64,000 nucleotides of DNA from Giesbergeria sp. (GCA_023150295.1 JAKLLE010000002.1:1-64000); one strand, 5' to 3'; shown: positions 1 through 8,720, counted from the first letter of the stretch. Program-made: numbers and translations. The notes: generated from the letters alone by a model not told the origin.

Positions 1-244
1 CCCCCCCGAAGAAGCCACCCTTGTTAAAGTGGCTTCGCCATTTCTGGCGTAGGTTTTTGCCCCGAGTGCGACGACTGGCACCACTCGGTATGTGGCCGGG
101 ATTCGCCTGACCGGCAAAAGCAATGTTTGTGTGCCCCTGGCGCGAGGACGGACACCGCCAAGTATGTGAACCGGGTGACACAGCTCGCCGGTTCGGCACA
201 GTGAGCAGTGTACGAAACGGACTACCACCGTCCGAACGGTCACG

Positions 245-571
245 TCACTTTTTCGACCAAAGTTTGAGCATTCTGGAAAAGAACGTTTCAACCGGCCCGC
301 GCTTTGACTCTCGATAGGCTTTGCGGTCTTCTTGCGACAAGCCGCGTTCCGGGTCGTGAAATCGATGCCAAAGCTCTTGTTCGGGCGTGGCATCACTAAA
401 ACCAGTGAAATGAACATGCGACCCATCGGGTTGCTCTGCCAAGCAACTCCAGCTAACACGCCTTGGTCTTGTGAGCTGGAAATCTAGCGGCATGAGTGGG
501 GCTCCCTTGTGGGGGCATTCAGGCTCTGAGGCATCGGGTACAGGCGCTGCGAGCGGTTCATGCTGATTCAT
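245..571 (-). CDS. Hypothetical protein of element 1
   Basis: A 108-residue soluble protein that I do not recognise. It has no membrane segment or signal peptide. The N-terminal third is Pro/Glu-rich with one Cys-Pro-His, and the C-terminus is basic and ends in tandem lysines. The start shown opens with MNQHEP and no convincing ribosome-binding site precedes it, so expression is uncertain. It is oriented away from tRNA-His and diverges from the two small genes at 849-1262. The 277 bp between them (572-848) hold no gene I can support. Confidence 0.4.
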   Translation of the reverse strand: MNQHEPLAAPVPDASEPECPHKGAPLMPLDFQLTRPRRVSWSCLAEQPDGSHVHFTGFSDATPEQELWHRFHDPERGLSQEDRKAYRESKRGPVETFFSRMLKLWSKK

Positions 572-848
572 ACGGGCTGGTTGTGCTACAGAGCCCCCAA
601 GCCAAGAGGCCCGGTGCGTTCAAACACCACATCCGAAGCGGTAGCAGCCCCCACCGATAAGCGGGGTTTTGTCATGCCCAAATTCTGGGGCTGGTGCGCC
701 TGCACTTGTCTCCCATGGTTTCGGGCGGGATGGGCTTACCCGCAAGGATGGCCGCACGGCTTCGGACGTGTTTGAAACATCCCGCCCACCTGCTGCGCGT
801 TCAAACGCAAACGGTGGATTCCTTGCCACTCCCGAAGGAGCCAAGACC

Positions 849-1049
849 ATGACCTCAATCACGGGGCGCAAATCCGCGCCCACTCAGGCCAGCCCGGCCA
901 CCATCCCCACTGCCAACCTGACCGCCGTTCTGGCGGCCTTCAACGCCTGCAACCTGACGTCCTGCTACATCGAGCGCGGCAACTTCGCCGCCGCCCGGCG
1001 CAAGCTGGTGCTGGCCCTGGCGTCCGTCAACCAACTGGCGGAGGGCTGA
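849..1049 (+). CDS. Small hypothetical protein of element 1
   Basis: A 66-residue protein of unknown function. I chose the ATG at 849 because a strong GAAGGAG ribosome-binding site sits just upstream. A longer open frame exists but its upstream part has no such site. The N-terminal third is Ser/Thr/Pro/Ala-rich; the rest looks helical and basic at its end (two adjacent arginines and a lysine). It is followed 3 bp later by another small gene with its own GGAGGG site, so the two form a tiny operon pointing toward tRNA-His. Confidence 0.55.
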   Translation: MTSITGRKSAPTQASPATIPTANLTAVLAAFNACNLTSCYIERGNFAAARRKLVLALASVNQLAEG

Positions 1050-1052
1050 GCC

Positions 1053-1262
1053 ATGAGCACCACCACCCACACCGCCCACCCCCAGGGCGAAGCCGCCGCA
1101 TTGCGCGCTGCCCTGCGCCTGGCACTGGCCGCGCTGAAAAAGGCCATAGATGACGATTGCGCCATCGAGGCACACGAACAGATGACCATTGACGGCGACA
1201 CCTGGACCATTGGCGGCATCTGCGCTCTGGCCCATGACGCCCTGACCAACAAGGAGGCGTGA
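1053..1262 (+). CDS. Small hypothetical protein of element 1
   Basis: A 69-residue protein with an Ala/Leu-rich helix (residues about 13-31) followed by an acidic segment. I recognise no family. The ribosome-binding site GGAGGG overlaps the end of the preceding gene, so translation is probably coupled. An intrinsic terminator follows at 1300-1324, making this the last gene of the element before tRNA-His. Confidence 0.55.
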   Translation: MSTTTHTAHPQGEAAALRAALRLALAALKKAIDDDCAIEAHEQMTIDGDTWTIGGICALAHDALTNKEA

Positions 1263-1299
1263 GCCATGGCGTACTTCAACCCAGCAGAACGACCACCAG

Positions 1300-1324
1300 A
1301 CCCGCCGCGAGCGGGTTTTCTTTT
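1300..1324 (+). terminator. Intrinsic terminator ending the element 1 operon
   Basis: A 6-bp GC-rich stem (ACCCGC/GCGGGT, 5-nt loop) is followed by TTTTCTTTT. It lies 37 bp after the stop of the small gene at 1053-1262 and plays the same role as the terminator at 42731-42757 in element 2. Confidence 0.6.
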
Positions 1325-1377
1325 GCTGGCGCTGGAAGCCTACCCCGATTGCCCAAGGGTTGCATTGCCGAAATTGA

Positions 1378-1403
1378 CTTACATCCGCCCTTACATCGGA
1401 CGG
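1378..1403 (-). repeat. 26-bp integrase arm-type repeat, copy in element 1
   Basis: On the minus strand this reads as two GATGTAAG octamers separated by GGCG, preceded by CCGTCC. The whole 26 bp is identical to 42674-42699 of element 2. The central 20 bp also occur at 50665-50684. Paired short direct repeats close to the attachment site are what arm-type binding sites of tyrosine integrases look like, but that function is inferred. Confidence 0.6.
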
Positions 1404-1442
1404 AAAAAGAAAAACCCCGCTATTTTTTGGATAGCAGGGTTT
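1404..1442 (-). terminator. Terminator downstream of tRNA-His
   Basis: A 12-bp stem (1412-1423 with 1431-1442) has one G-U pair when read on the minus strand and is followed there by a T-rich run. It lies 12 bp beyond the CCA of tRNA-His. Its sequence closely resembles the terminators after tRNA-Thr at 42635 and 50876. Confidence 0.75.
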
Positions 1443-1454
1443 CCTTTTTTTACT

Positions 1455-1531
1455 TGGGGTGGCTGATGGGGCTCGAACCCACGACAACAGGAATCACAAT
1501 CCTGGACTCTACCAACTGAGCTACAGCCACC
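1455..1531 (-). tRNA. tRNA-His (GTG anticodon)
   Basis: The minus strand folds as a full cloverleaf: D-arm AGCTCAGTTGGTAGAG, anticodon stem around TTGTGAT giving anticodon GTG, T-loop TTCGAGC, and an encoded CCA. The extra 5' G (position -1, base 1531) pairs with discriminator C73, as expected for tRNA-His. The 3' end is the attachment boundary of element 1. Confidence 0.95.
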
Positions 1532-1543
1532 GTAGAGCCTGCA

Positions 1544-1549
1544 ATTATA
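1544..1549 (-). promoter_or_regulatory. -10 box of tRNA-His
   Basis: A perfect TATAAT on the minus strand ends 12 bp before the tRNA 5' end. A plausible -35 overlaps the stop codon of ppiD just upstream. Confidence 0.6.
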
Positions 1550-1570
1550 GCCTGAAATTCTGGCTACAGA

Positions 1571-3493
1571 TCAATTTTCTGCGTTTGCTTGCGCCACGGG
1601 ACGGGGCACCTTGATTTGGGCCTGGTAGCGGGACTTGAGGGTTTCGTAGTAAGCCATGCCCTCGGCCGTGGCCCACCACTGGGTGTATTGCTGTTGCATC
1701 TGCCCAAAGAGTTGGGGGTCTTTGTTCTCGGTAGGCAGGATGCGAATGACCTTGACCACGGCATAGCCTGCAGGGCCAAGATCAACGCCGGTCCACACAG
1801 GCAGGGCATCAGGTTTGGCAGAGAGCACTGCATCCACCACAGCACGGGATTGGCCTTGGGCCTGGTCGCGCGCGAGCACGATCGGAGCGGCAAGCCCCTT
1901 GGCCAACTCCGGCTTTTCGGCCCAGGCGTCTCGCTTGGCTTCGCCTTCTTTGCGGGCCAGTTCGGCCGCCTTTGCGGCCACATAGCGCTGGCGCACCTGA
2001 TCCTTGACTTCATCGAAGGGCTGGGTGCGTGCACTTTGGTGCTCGACAACTCTTGCTGCAGCCATTTGATTGGCACCCAACTCCACCGCCTCGGTGTTGC
2101 GCCTGTTCTGCAAAGAATCGGTGGCAAAAAGCGCATCCAAAAGTTTGGGGCTGGCCAACGCGCCGCTGGCACCCGGCTGCGGCGTACGCGTCACGCCTTT
2201 GGCGGTGTGGATCTTCAGCTTGAGCTTGTCGGCCACGGGCTGGAGACTCTCAGCCTGCTCATAGACGGTGTTGGCAAAGGTTTCCGCGGCCTCGGCATAC
2301 TTGCGTTGGGCCTGTTGCTGCTTCAGTTCAGCTTCGAGTTTGGGGCGCAGATCTTCAAAGCTGGGCTCACGCGCGGCCTTGACATCGACCAGTTGAATGA
2401 GGTGATAGCCGAAGTCGGTTTCCACCACGTCGCTGATGGCGCCCTTGGTCAGCCCAAACGCAGCCTCTTCAAACGGCTTGACCATGGCACCGCGGGCAAA
2501 AAATCCCAGGTCACCACCCTGAGCGGCAGAGCCCGGATCTTGGGAGTGCTTTTTGGCCAGAGCGGGAAAGTCCTTGGGATTCTTGCTCAGTTGCTCCAGC
2601 AGCTGCGACGCGAGTGCCTTGGCCTTTTCACGCTCGACAGCAGGCGCATCCTTGGCGGCAGCAATCAGGATGTGACTGGCCCTGCGCTCCTCCTTGCCCA
2701 TGTGGCGCGAGAGGTTTTCCTTGTAGTAGGTGCGAAGATCATCTTCATTGAGCGTGATGCCAGCTCGCACGCTGTCGATGTCGAAAACCACGTATTCGAT
2801 GCTCGCCTGCTCGGGCAGCTGAAAAGTGGGGCTGTGCTCCTGGTAGTAGGCCTGCAGCTCCGAATCGGTGGGAACCACCTTGGATTCCTGATCGGCGGCC
2901 TTGAACAAGGCCACCTGCACCTCTCGCCGCTGAAACAGAGGTTCGATGGCAGAGAGCCCCTGGGACGAAGTGGCAAAGCTGCTGTTGACCACACCACCCA
3001 GTACCTGGTTCAAGGAAAGGTCGCGCCGCATGGAGGCCTCGAAGCCTTCGGGCATCATGCCCTGCGTGGCAACCAGCGCACGGTAAGCCTCGGCATCCAG
3101 GGTGCCATCGGGCTTGCGCAAGGCGGCAATCTGCGGAATCTCCTGCAGGCTGCGGGCCAGGCGTGCGTCTGTAGTTACCAGGTGCATCTTTTGAGCTGCC
3201 ACCTGCAGCACACGGTCACGCACCAGGCGCTCCAACGTGGCGTAGCGGGCTTGCGGGGTGTCTAGCAACTTGGCGTCCATTTGCGGCTGCTCGCGCCGCT
3301 GGCGGTCAGACTCGACCCGGTGGGCGTTGTCCCATTCGGTCTGCGTGATGTCCTGACCGTCCACCCGTGCCACGACGGGGCTGCTGCCTGAGAAATAGCT
3401 GGAATCAATGCCCACCAGCACGAACGAGGGAATGATCAGCAAGAGCAGCAAGAGCATTGCGATCTTGGTGTTCTTGCGGATGGTTTCGAACAT
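1571..3493 (-). CDS. ppiD: Peptidyl-prolyl cis-trans isomerase PpiD (SurA-like periplasmic folding factor)
   Basis: A membrane-anchored periplasmic chaperone of about 640 residues that assists folding of exported proteins. The N-terminus opens MFETIRKNTK and is followed by a Leu/Ile-rich transmembrane anchor (about residues 11-30). Next comes a SurA_N-type chaperone region, and a parvulin (rotamase) domain lies near residues 265-360, with the typical RASHIL start and GDLGFF motif. A helical C-terminal region follows. I moved the start to 3493, since upstream codons run into the tRNA-Val region. Length and layout match betaproteobacterial PpiD. It lies between tRNA-Val and tRNA-His on the same strand, with HU just upstream, the familiar hupB-tRNA-ppiD order. 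Confidence 0.9.
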   Translation of the reverse strand: MFETIRKNTKIAMLLLLLLIIPSFVLVGIDSSYFSGSSPVVARVDGQDITQTEWDNAHRVESDRQRREQPQMDAKLLDTPQARYATLERLVRDRVLQVAAQKMHLVTTDARLARSLQEIPQIAALRKPDGTLDAEAYRALVATQGMMPEGFEASMRRDLSLNQVLGGVVNSSFATSSQGLSAIEPLFQRREVQVALFKAADQESKVVPTDSELQAYYQEHSPTFQLPEQASIEYVVFDIDSVRAGITLNEDDLRTYYKENLSRHMGKEERRASHILIAAAKDAPAVEREKAKALASQLLEQLSKNPKDFPALAKKHSQDPGSAAQGGDLGFFARGAMVKPFEEAAFGLTKGAISDVVETDFGYHLIQLVDVKAAREPSFEDLRPKLEAELKQQQAQRKYAEAAETFANTVYEQAESLQPVADKLKLKIHTAKGVTRTPQPGASGALASPKLLDALFATDSLQNRRNTEAVELGANQMAAARVVEHQSARTQPFDEVKDQVRQRYVAAKAAELARKEGEAKRDAWAEKPELAKGLAAPIVLARDQAQGQSRAVVDAVLSAKPDALPVWTGVDLGPAGYAVVKVIRILPTENKDPQLFGQMQQQYTQWWATAEGMAYYETLKSRYQAQIKVPRPVAQANAEN

Positions 3494-3550
3494 GGTCAAT
3501 CTTTCTGAGACATAAAACAAAAGGCGAACTTGCGTTCGCCTTTGCATCAG

Positions 3551-3626
3551 TGGTGGGTGCTGACGGGGTCGAACCGCCGACCTACGCCTTGTAAGGGCGC
3601 CGCTCTACCAACTGAGCTAAGCACCC
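3551..3626 (-). tRNA. tRNA-Val (TAC anticodon)
   Basis: The minus strand gives a complete cloverleaf with acceptor GGGTGCT, anticodon loop CTTACAA (anticodon TAC), T-loop TTCGACC and encoded CCA. It sits between hupB and ppiD, all in one direction. Confidence 0.95.
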
Positions 3627-3640
3627 ACTGAAATCCGATG

Positions 3641-3913
3641 TCAGTTCAGGGCGTCCTTGAGAGCCTTGCCTGGACGGAACTTTGGCACCTTGGCAGCCTT
3701 GATTTTAATCGCAGCGCCGGTACGGGGGTTGCGGCCCGTGCGTGCAGCGCGCTTGCCCACGGCAAAGGTACCGAAACCGACGAGCGACACGGTGCCGCCT
3801 TTTTTCAACGTCTTCTTGACCGCTTCGATCGTGGACTCCAGCGCCCGTGCAGCGGCAGCCTTGGAGATGTCGGCATTGTTTGCAATGTGCTCAATCAGTT
3901 CGGTTTTGTTCAC
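3641..3913 (-). CDS. hupB: DNA-binding protein HU-beta
   Basis: A 90-residue histone-like nucleoid protein that bends DNA as a dimer. It has the HU family signature from GFGTF through the GRNPRTG arm tip to the [14 protein letters not shown]-terminus. I take the GTG at 3913 ([12 protein letters not shown]) as start: it gives the canonical length and has an AGAGGC site just upstream. Earlier ATG codons would add a non-conserved extension. The 279 bp upstream (3914-4192) contain no gene and presumably hold its promoter. Confidence 0.93.
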   Translation of the reverse strand: MNKTELIEHIANNADISKAAAARALESTIEAVKKTLKKGGTVSLVGFGTFAVGKRAARTGRNPRTGAAIKIKAAKVPKFRPGKALKDALN

Positions 3914-4192
3914 AAGAAGCCTCTCGGGAATGTGGTTGGGTTGTCTCTGGTGTTTGTTCAACTCACCCAGCCCGGCGTGCGCTGGGGGCGGGTGGCTGGT
4001 TGGCCCTGGCAGCGGGCACTGCCACTCTGGATTAAAGCCATCGACTCTCCGGGTGTCAATACAACACGCCGGATTGCAACGGCGCGACGGGCAATTCTAG
4101 TCGCATTTGTGGCCTTGCATGGAGGCGTTGACTCTTTTTTGCCGCAGCTCAGCTGCCTCGCAGCTTCACCGATTGACAAGCATGGCGGCGGG

Positions 4193-4762
4193 TCAGTCCT
4201 TGACCCGCGCACGAATCTCCGGCAACGCCTTTTGCAGGTAGTACACCATGGACCACACCGTCAGCACCGCCGCGATCCAGATCAGCCAGGTGCCCCACAC
4301 ACCGGTGTCGATCACTCCCAGCACGCGCCCGTCGTACAACAGAAAAGGGATGGCCACCATCTGCACCGTGGTCTTGAGCTTGCCCAGCATGTGCACGGCC
4401 ACGCTCTTGCTGGCACCGATCTGCGCCATCCATTCGCGCAGTGCCGAAATGGCGATCTCGCGTCCGATGATGATGAGGGCCACGAACACATCGGCGCGTT
4501 GCAGATGCACCAGTACCAAGAGCGATGCGCACACCAGAAATTTGTCTGCCACCGGATCGAGGAACGCGCCGAAGGACGAGGTCTGGTTGAGCTTGCGCGC
4601 CAGGAAGCCGTCGAGCCAGTCCGTGGCGGCAAACACCATGAACATCAACGCGGCGATGAGGTTGCGCGTGGGCTCGTCCAGCGGCGCGTAGAACACTCCA
4701 ACGATCAAAGGGATCGCGACAATGCGCGTCCAGGTCATGAGGGTGGGAATGGTCCAGAACAT
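4193..4762 (-). CDS. pgsA: CDP-diacylglycerol--glycerol-3-phosphate 3-phosphatidyltransferase
   Basis: This integral membrane enzyme makes phosphatidylglycerophosphate, the first committed step to phosphatidylglycerol and cardiolipin. The CDP-alcohol phosphotransferase motif is intact: D51-G52-x2-A55-R56-x8-G65-x3-D69-x3-D73. Four or five hydrophobic segments are visible. The 189-residue length is normal. It lies downstream of uvrC on the same strand, a common pairing in proteobacteria, with 47 bp between them. Confidence 0.93.
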   Translation of the reverse strand: MFWTIPTLMTWTRIVAIPLIVGVFYAPLDEPTRNLIAALMFMVFAATDWLDGFLARKLNQTSSFGAFLDPVADKFLVCASLLVLVHLQRADVFVALIIIGREIAISALREWMAQIGASKSVAVHMLGKLKTTVQMVAIPFLLYDGRVLGVIDTGVWGTWLIWIAAVLTVWSMVYYLQKALPEIRARVKD

Positions 4763-4809
4763 GGCGCGATTGTGTCACGCCCCAGGGACTGCGGACACCT
4801 GAAGCCTGT

Positions 4810-6750
4810 TCAGCGCAAGACGCGGTAGATCTCCTCGGCCAGCTCGCGCGAGATGCCTTCCACACTGGCCAGGTCTTCCGCACTGGCATCCTGCACGCCA
4901 CGCACGCCGCCAAAGCGCTGCAGCAGGCGTGCACGCTTCTTCGGCCCGATGCCGGGAATGTCTTCCAGCCGACTGCCGCCCACGCGCACCTTGGCACGGG
5001 CCGCGCGCATGCCAGTGATGGCAAAGCGGTGCGCCTCGTCGCGGATCTGCGCCACCAGCATGAGTGCTGCCGAGTCCCGTCCCAGGCACACCTTCTCGCG
5101 CCCATCGGCAAACACCAACTCCTCCAGCCCCACCTTGCGGCCTTCGCCCTTCTCTACGCCGACGATGCGCGCCAGGTCCAGGCCCAGTTCAGTGAAAACC
5201 TCACGCGCCATGGCAACCTGGCCCTTGCCACCATCGACCAGCACCAGGTCGGGCAGGCGCGCCTGGCCTGCGGCGGGCTCGGCGCCGCCAGCCTCGCGCA
5301 GGGCCTGTGCCACCTTGGCGTAGCGGCGCTGCAGCACCTGGCGCATGGCGGCGTAGTCGTCCCCGCCGGTGATGCCTTCGATCTTGTACCGACGGTACTC
5401 GCTGCCCTGCATCTTGTGGTGGTGGAACACCACGCACGAGGCCTGCGTGGCCTCGCCCGCCGTGTGCGAGATATCGAAGCACTCGATCGCGAGCTGGTCC
5501 AGGTCTTCCTGCGGCAAGTCCAGCGCCTCGGCCAGCGCCCGCGTGCGCGCCTGCTGCGAGCCCTCCTCGGCCAGCAGGCGGGCCAGTTGCAGGTCGGCGT
5601 TCTGGCGCGCCATGTCGAGCCAGGTGCGGTGCTGCCCGCGCGGCTGGTGCACCACGCCCACGCGCTGGCCGGCCTGCTCCGCGAGCGCCTGCGCCAGCGC
5701 CTTGTCCACCGGCTCGCTGGCGATCAGCAGAGGCGGCACGGGCACGCCGATGTAGTGCTGCGCGATGAAGGCCTCCTGCACCTGCTGCTCCACCGCCGCT
5801 GGCGCAGCCGCAGCATCTTCGGCGGCATAGACAGCGGCGGCATCCTCCACATGCACCGGGAAGTAGGCCCGGTCGCCCAGGTGGCGGCCGCCGCGCACCA
5901 TGGCCAGGTTCACGCAGGCGCGCCCACCCTGCACGCGCACGGCAAGAATGTCCACGTCCTTGTCCGAGGTGGTTTCCACCGCCTGCTGGTGCAGCACGCG
6001 CGCGAGCGCCGTGATCTGGTTGCGCAGCTCGGCCGCCTGTTCGAACTCCAGCCGATCGGCGTGCGCCATCATGCGCGCCTCCAACTCTTGCAAGAGCGCC
6101 TGCGTCTCGCCGCGCAACAGCGCCTCGGCATGTGCCACATCCTGCGCGTAGACCTCGGGCGCAATCAGGCCCACACAGGGAGCGGTGCAGCGCTTGATCT
6201 GGTACAGCAGGCAAGGCCGCGTGCGGTTGGCAAACACCGTGTCCTCGCAGGTGCGCAAGCGGAACACCTTTTGCAGCAGCTGAATGGTCTCCTTCACCGC
6301 CCAGCTGTTCGGGTAAGGCCCGAAGTAGCGGTGGCGCTTGTCGATGCTGCCCCGGTAGTAGGCCATGCGCGGAAAGCGCTGCAACGCCGCCTCGCCCTGC
6401 CCGTCCTTGGCGGCCACGCCGGTGATCTTGAGGAAGGGGTAGCTCTTGTCGTCGCGGAACAGGATGTTGTATTTGGGGTTCTGCGACTTGATGAGGTTGT
6501 TTTCCAGCAGCAGCGCCTCGGCCTCGGAGCGCACCACCGTGGTCTCCAGGCGCGCGATCTTGCCCACCATGTGGCCGATGCGCGTGCCGCCGTGCTGCTT
6601 GGTGAAATAGCTCGAAACGCGCTTCTTGAGGTTGCGCGCCTTGCCCACGTAAAGCAGCGCGCCCTCGGCGTCGAAATAGCGGTAGACGCCCGGCAGGGGT
6701 GGCAGCGCGACCACCTGCGCCAGCAGTTCTTCGGAATACCCATCTTGCAT
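4810..6750 (-). CDS. uvrC: Excinuclease ABC subunit C
   Basis: UvrC makes both incisions around DNA lesions in nucleotide excision repair after UvrA and UvrB have located the damage. In order there are an N-terminal GIY-YIG nuclease (PGVYRYF...LLYVGKA), a Cys-containing middle part, a UVR motif that contacts UvrB ([13 protein letters not shown], near residue 220), an RNase H-like C-terminal nuclease (VLVDGGKGQ), and two helix-hairpin-helix motifs at the end ([14 protein letters not shown]). I chose the start at 6750 ([10 protein letters not shown]); the ATG at 6771 would run into the divergent earP gene. Only about 20 bp separate the two starts. Confidence 0.93.
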   Translation of the reverse strand: MQDGYSEELLAQVVALPPLPGVYRYFDAEGALLYVGKARNLKKRVSSYFTKQHGGTRIGHMVGKIARLETTVVRSEAEALLLENNLIKSQNPKYNILFRDDKSYPFLKITGVAAKDGQGEAALQRFPRMAYYRGSIDKRHRYFGPYPNSWAVKETIQLLQKVFRLRTCEDTVFANRTRPCLLYQIKRCTAPCVGLIAPEVYAQDVAHAEALLRGETQALLQELEARMMAHADRLEFEQAAELRNQITALARVLHQQAVETTSDKDVDILAVRVQGGRACVNLAMVRGGRHLGDRAYFPVHVEDAAAVYAAEDAAAAPAAVEQQVQEAFIAQHYIGVPVPPLLIASEPVDKALAQALAEQAGQRVGVVHQPRGQHRTWLDMARQNADLQLARLLAEEGSQQARTRALAEALDLPQEDLDQLAIECFDISHTAGEATQASCVVFHHHKMQGSEYRRYKIEGITGGDDYAAMRQVLQRRYAKVAQALREAGGAEPAAGQARLPDLVLVDGGKGQVAMAREVFTELGLDLARIVGVEKGEGRKVGLEELVFADGREKVCLGRDSAALMLVAQIRDEAHRFAITGMRAARAKVRVGGSRLEDIPGIGPKKRARLLQRFGGVRGVQDASAEDLASVEGISRELAEEIYRVLR

Positions 6751-6770
6751 GGCGCTATTGTGCGCAGACA

Positions 6771-7907
6771 ATGCGGGCCATGCGTTCGCAAACCCCTCCC
6801 GCCCCGCTGCAATGGGACATCTTCTGCCGCGTGATCGACAACTTTGGCGACATCGGCGTGTGCTGGCGCCTGTCCGCCGACCTGGCAGCGCGCGGCCAGC
6901 AGGTACGCCTGTGGGTGGACGACGCCTCGGCCCTGGCCTGGCTGGCGCCGCAGGGCCATCCCGGCGTGCAGGTACGCGCCTGGGGCAGCCTGCCCGCCGC
7001 GCACGAGCCCCCCACGCAGGTGCTGGTAGAAGCCTTCGGCTGCGAGATTGCTCCTGAATTCATAGCTAACAGCGCACGTATTTCAAGCGCTACAGGCCAA
7101 AAATACCTTTGGATCAACCTCGAATACCTCTCGGCCGAGCCCTATGTGGAGCGCTGCCATCGCCTGCCCTCGCCCGTGCGCGAAGGTGCAGCACTGGGCG
7201 ACGTGAAGTGGTTTTTCTACCCCGGCTTCAACCCGGCCACCGGCGGTTTGCTGCGCGAAGCCGGGCTCATGGAGCGCCAGGCACGCTTTGACACCGCCGC
7301 CTGGCGCACGGCCCAAGGCGCCGGCACGCCCGACGATGCACCCGACGCCTGCTGGATCTCGCTCTTTTGCTACGAGCCCCCCGCCCTGCCCGCACTGTTG
7401 CAGCAGTGCATGCAGCGCCCCACGCGGCTGCTCGTCACGCCAGGCCGGGCTGCGGCAGCCACACAGGCCGCTCTGGATTTTATGGATGAAAATGGCCTGA
7501 AAGGCATACCAGATAAGCGCAGGCAGCTATCAATTTCATACCGACACACCTGCCCCCAGCGCGCCTTTGACGACATGCTCTGGGCCTGCGACCTGAACCT
7601 GGTGCGCGGCGAGGATTCGCTGGTGCGCGCGCTGTGGGCCGGTCGGCCGCTGGTCTGGCAGATCTACCCGCAGCACGACAACGCGCACCACGACAAATTG
7701 CACGCCTTTCTGGACTGGCTGCAGGCGCCCGAGTCGCTGCGGCGCTTCCACGCCACCTGGAACGGCCTGGACAACGCTCCCCTGGTGCTGCCCGACGCAA
7801 CCCAACTCGCACAATGGGCGGCCTGTGTGCAGGCCGCGCGTGCGCGGCTGCTGGCCCAGGACGATCTTGCGACACAAATTCTGGGGTTCGTGCGCGAAAA
7901 ACGGTAA
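6771..7907 (+). CDS. earP: EF-P arginine-32 rhamnosyltransferase
   Basis: A GT-B glycosyltransferase (formerly DUF2331) that moves rhamnose from dTDP-rhamnose to Arg32 of elongation factor P, which helps ribosomes through polyproline stretches. The family hallmarks are present: [13 protein letters not shown] with the conserved aspartates at the N-terminus, [10 protein letters not shown] in the middle, and [19 protein letters not shown] in the donor-binding half. Its target efp follows directly. The start is 6771 or the ATG at 6780; neither has a good ribosome-binding site. Oddly, two segments (7047-7105 and 7477-7539) match the dispersed GCTAT/ATAGC repeat and are translated in frame. Confidence 0.93.
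   Translation: MRAMRSQTPPAPLQWDIFCRVIDNFGDIGVCWRLSADLAARGQQVRLWVDDASALAWLAPQGHPGVQVRAWGSLPAAHEPPTQVLVEAFGCEIAPEFIANSARISSATGQKYLWINLEYLSAEPYVERCHRLPSPVREGAALGDVKWFFYPGFNPATGGLLREAGLMERQARFDTAAWRTAQGAGTPDDAPDACWISLFCYEPPALPALLQQCMQRPTRLLVTPGRAAAATQAALDFMDENGLKGIPDKRRQLSISYRHTCPQRAFDDMLWACDLNLVRGEDSLVRALWAGRPLVWQIYPQHDNAHHDKLHAFLDWLQAPESLRRFHATWNGLDNAPLVLPDATQLAQWAACVQAARARLLAQDDLATQILGFVREKR
7047..7105 (+). repeat. Dispersed GCTAT/ATAGC repeat inside earP, copy 1
   Basis: It contains ATAGCTaacaGCGC, then GCGCTacaGGCCAAAAAT, matching the second half of the intergenic copies. The frame stays open and the segment encodes [14 protein letters not shown], similar to the peptide from the pepN copy ([13 protein letters not shown]). 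Confidence 0.65.
7477..7539 (-). repeat. Dispersed GCTAT/ATAGC repeat inside earP, copy 2
   Basis: Read on the minus strand it contains AATTGATAGCTGCctGCGC and then cagGCCATTTT, in the usual order. It is therefore inverted relative to copy 1 in the same gene. The earP frame reads through it ([20 protein letters not shown]). Confidence 0.6.
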
Positions 7908-8049
7908 AATCCAAGGCTTTGCGCAAATCGGCAGACTGCTTTTGCAGCCGCCGCCACAGCGCATTCCCGCCGCGGAACATGCATCGGCACGGCAGCCCCC
8001 AGGGCTACAGGCCCACGCATTGAGCGGCCCCAACCCCAGGCAACATGCT

Positions 8050-8604
8050 ATGAAAATCGCTCAAGAAATCCGCGCCGGCAACGTCATCATGCACGGCAAG
8101 GACCCCATGGTCGTGCTCAAGACCGAATACGCACGCGGCGGCCGCAACGCCGCCACTGTGCGCATGAAACTCAAGAGCCTGATCGCCAACTTCGGCACCG
8201 AAGTGGTGTTCAAGGCCGACGACAAGATGGACCAGATCATTCTGGACAAGAAGGACTGCACCTATTCCTACTTCGCTGACCCGCTGTATGTCTGGATGGA
8301 CGCCGACTACAACCAGTACGAAGTCGAAGCCGAGAACATGGGCGACGCCCTGAACTACCTTGAAGACGGCATGACCGCCGAAGTGGTGTTCTACGAAGGC
8401 AAGGCCATCTCGGTCGAACTGCCCACCAGCGTCGAGCGCGAAATCACCTGGACCGAACCTGCCGTCAAGGGCGACACGTCCGGCAAGGTGCTCAAGCCCG
8501 CCAAGATCGCCACCGGCTTCGAAGTGCCCGTGCCCCTGTTCGTGGACCAGGGCGACAAGATCGAAATCGACACCCGCACCGGCGAATACCGCAAGCGCGT
8601 CTGA
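8050..8604 (+). CDS. efp: Translation elongation factor P (Arg32 type)
   Basis: EF-P binds between the P and E sites of the ribosome and relieves stalling at consecutive prolines. The 184-residue protein has the three beta-barrel domains of the family, from the KOW-like N-terminus ([13 protein letters not shown]) to the C-terminal OB fold ending GEYRKRV. The loop tip reads ARGGRN with arginine at position 32, the substrate residue of EarP, rather than the lysine used with EpmA. This agrees with earP immediately upstream. A clear terminator follows. Confidence 0.95.
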   Translation: MKIAQEIRAGNVIMHGKDPMVVLKTEYARGGRNAATVRMKLKSLIANFGTEVVFKADDKMDQIILDKKDCTYSYFADPLYVWMDADYNQYEVEAENMGDALNYLEDGMTAEVVFYEGKAISVELPTSVEREITWTEPAVKGDTSGKVLKPAKIATGFEVPVPLFVDQGDKIEIDTRTGEYRKRV

Positions 8605-8621
8605 GGCAGCTTCGCCCCAGC

Positions 8622-8655
8622 AAAAAGGCTTCCCTCGGGAAGCCTTTTTGTTTTG
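8622..8655 (+). terminator. Terminator after efp
   Basis: A 12-bp stem with a short CTC loop (8622-8649; AAAAAGGCTTCC paired with its complement) is followed by a T-rich tract. It ends the earP-efp unit before the convergent rimO gene. Confidence 0.85.
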
Positions 8656-8660
8656 GGGCC

Positions 8661-8720
8661 TTTTTGACCTCCAGCGCCCCTCCATTGGGTGCAAGCAGCT
8701 ATTAATTTTATAGCAATCAG
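8661..8720 (-). repeat. Dispersed GCTAT/ATAGC repeat between efp and rimO
   Basis: On the minus strand this shows GCTATaaaattAATAGCTgcttGC, then CGCtggaGG and an A-run, in the same order as the other copies. It overlaps the last codons of rimO. Confidence 0.65.

Larger units (their letters stand above)
1..1454. mobile_element. Right end of an integrated element at tRNA-His (element 1, partial)
   Basis: This stretch carries only short unrecognised genes and ends exactly at the 3' CCA of tRNA-His. Next to the tRNA it has a terminator and a 26-bp sequence (1378-1403) that is identical, in the same position and orientation relative to the tRNA, to one in the tRNA-Thr element at 42674-42699. The last genes are transcribed toward the tRNA in both cases. 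I infer the tRNA-proximal end of a related integrative or satellite element. Its integrase and other boundary would lie left of the window and cannot be seen. Confidence 0.6.

Noticed and set aside
10-37. Hairpin GAAGCCAC...GTGGCTTC at the left edge
   Set aside because: It has no T-run and no visible gene before it within the window, so a terminator cannot be supported.
1266-1466. 66-codon ORF with a strong ribosome-binding site
   Set aside because: A terminator (1300-1324), the arm-type repeat, the tRNA-His terminator and the tRNA 3' end all lie inside it. It is at most a remnant start.
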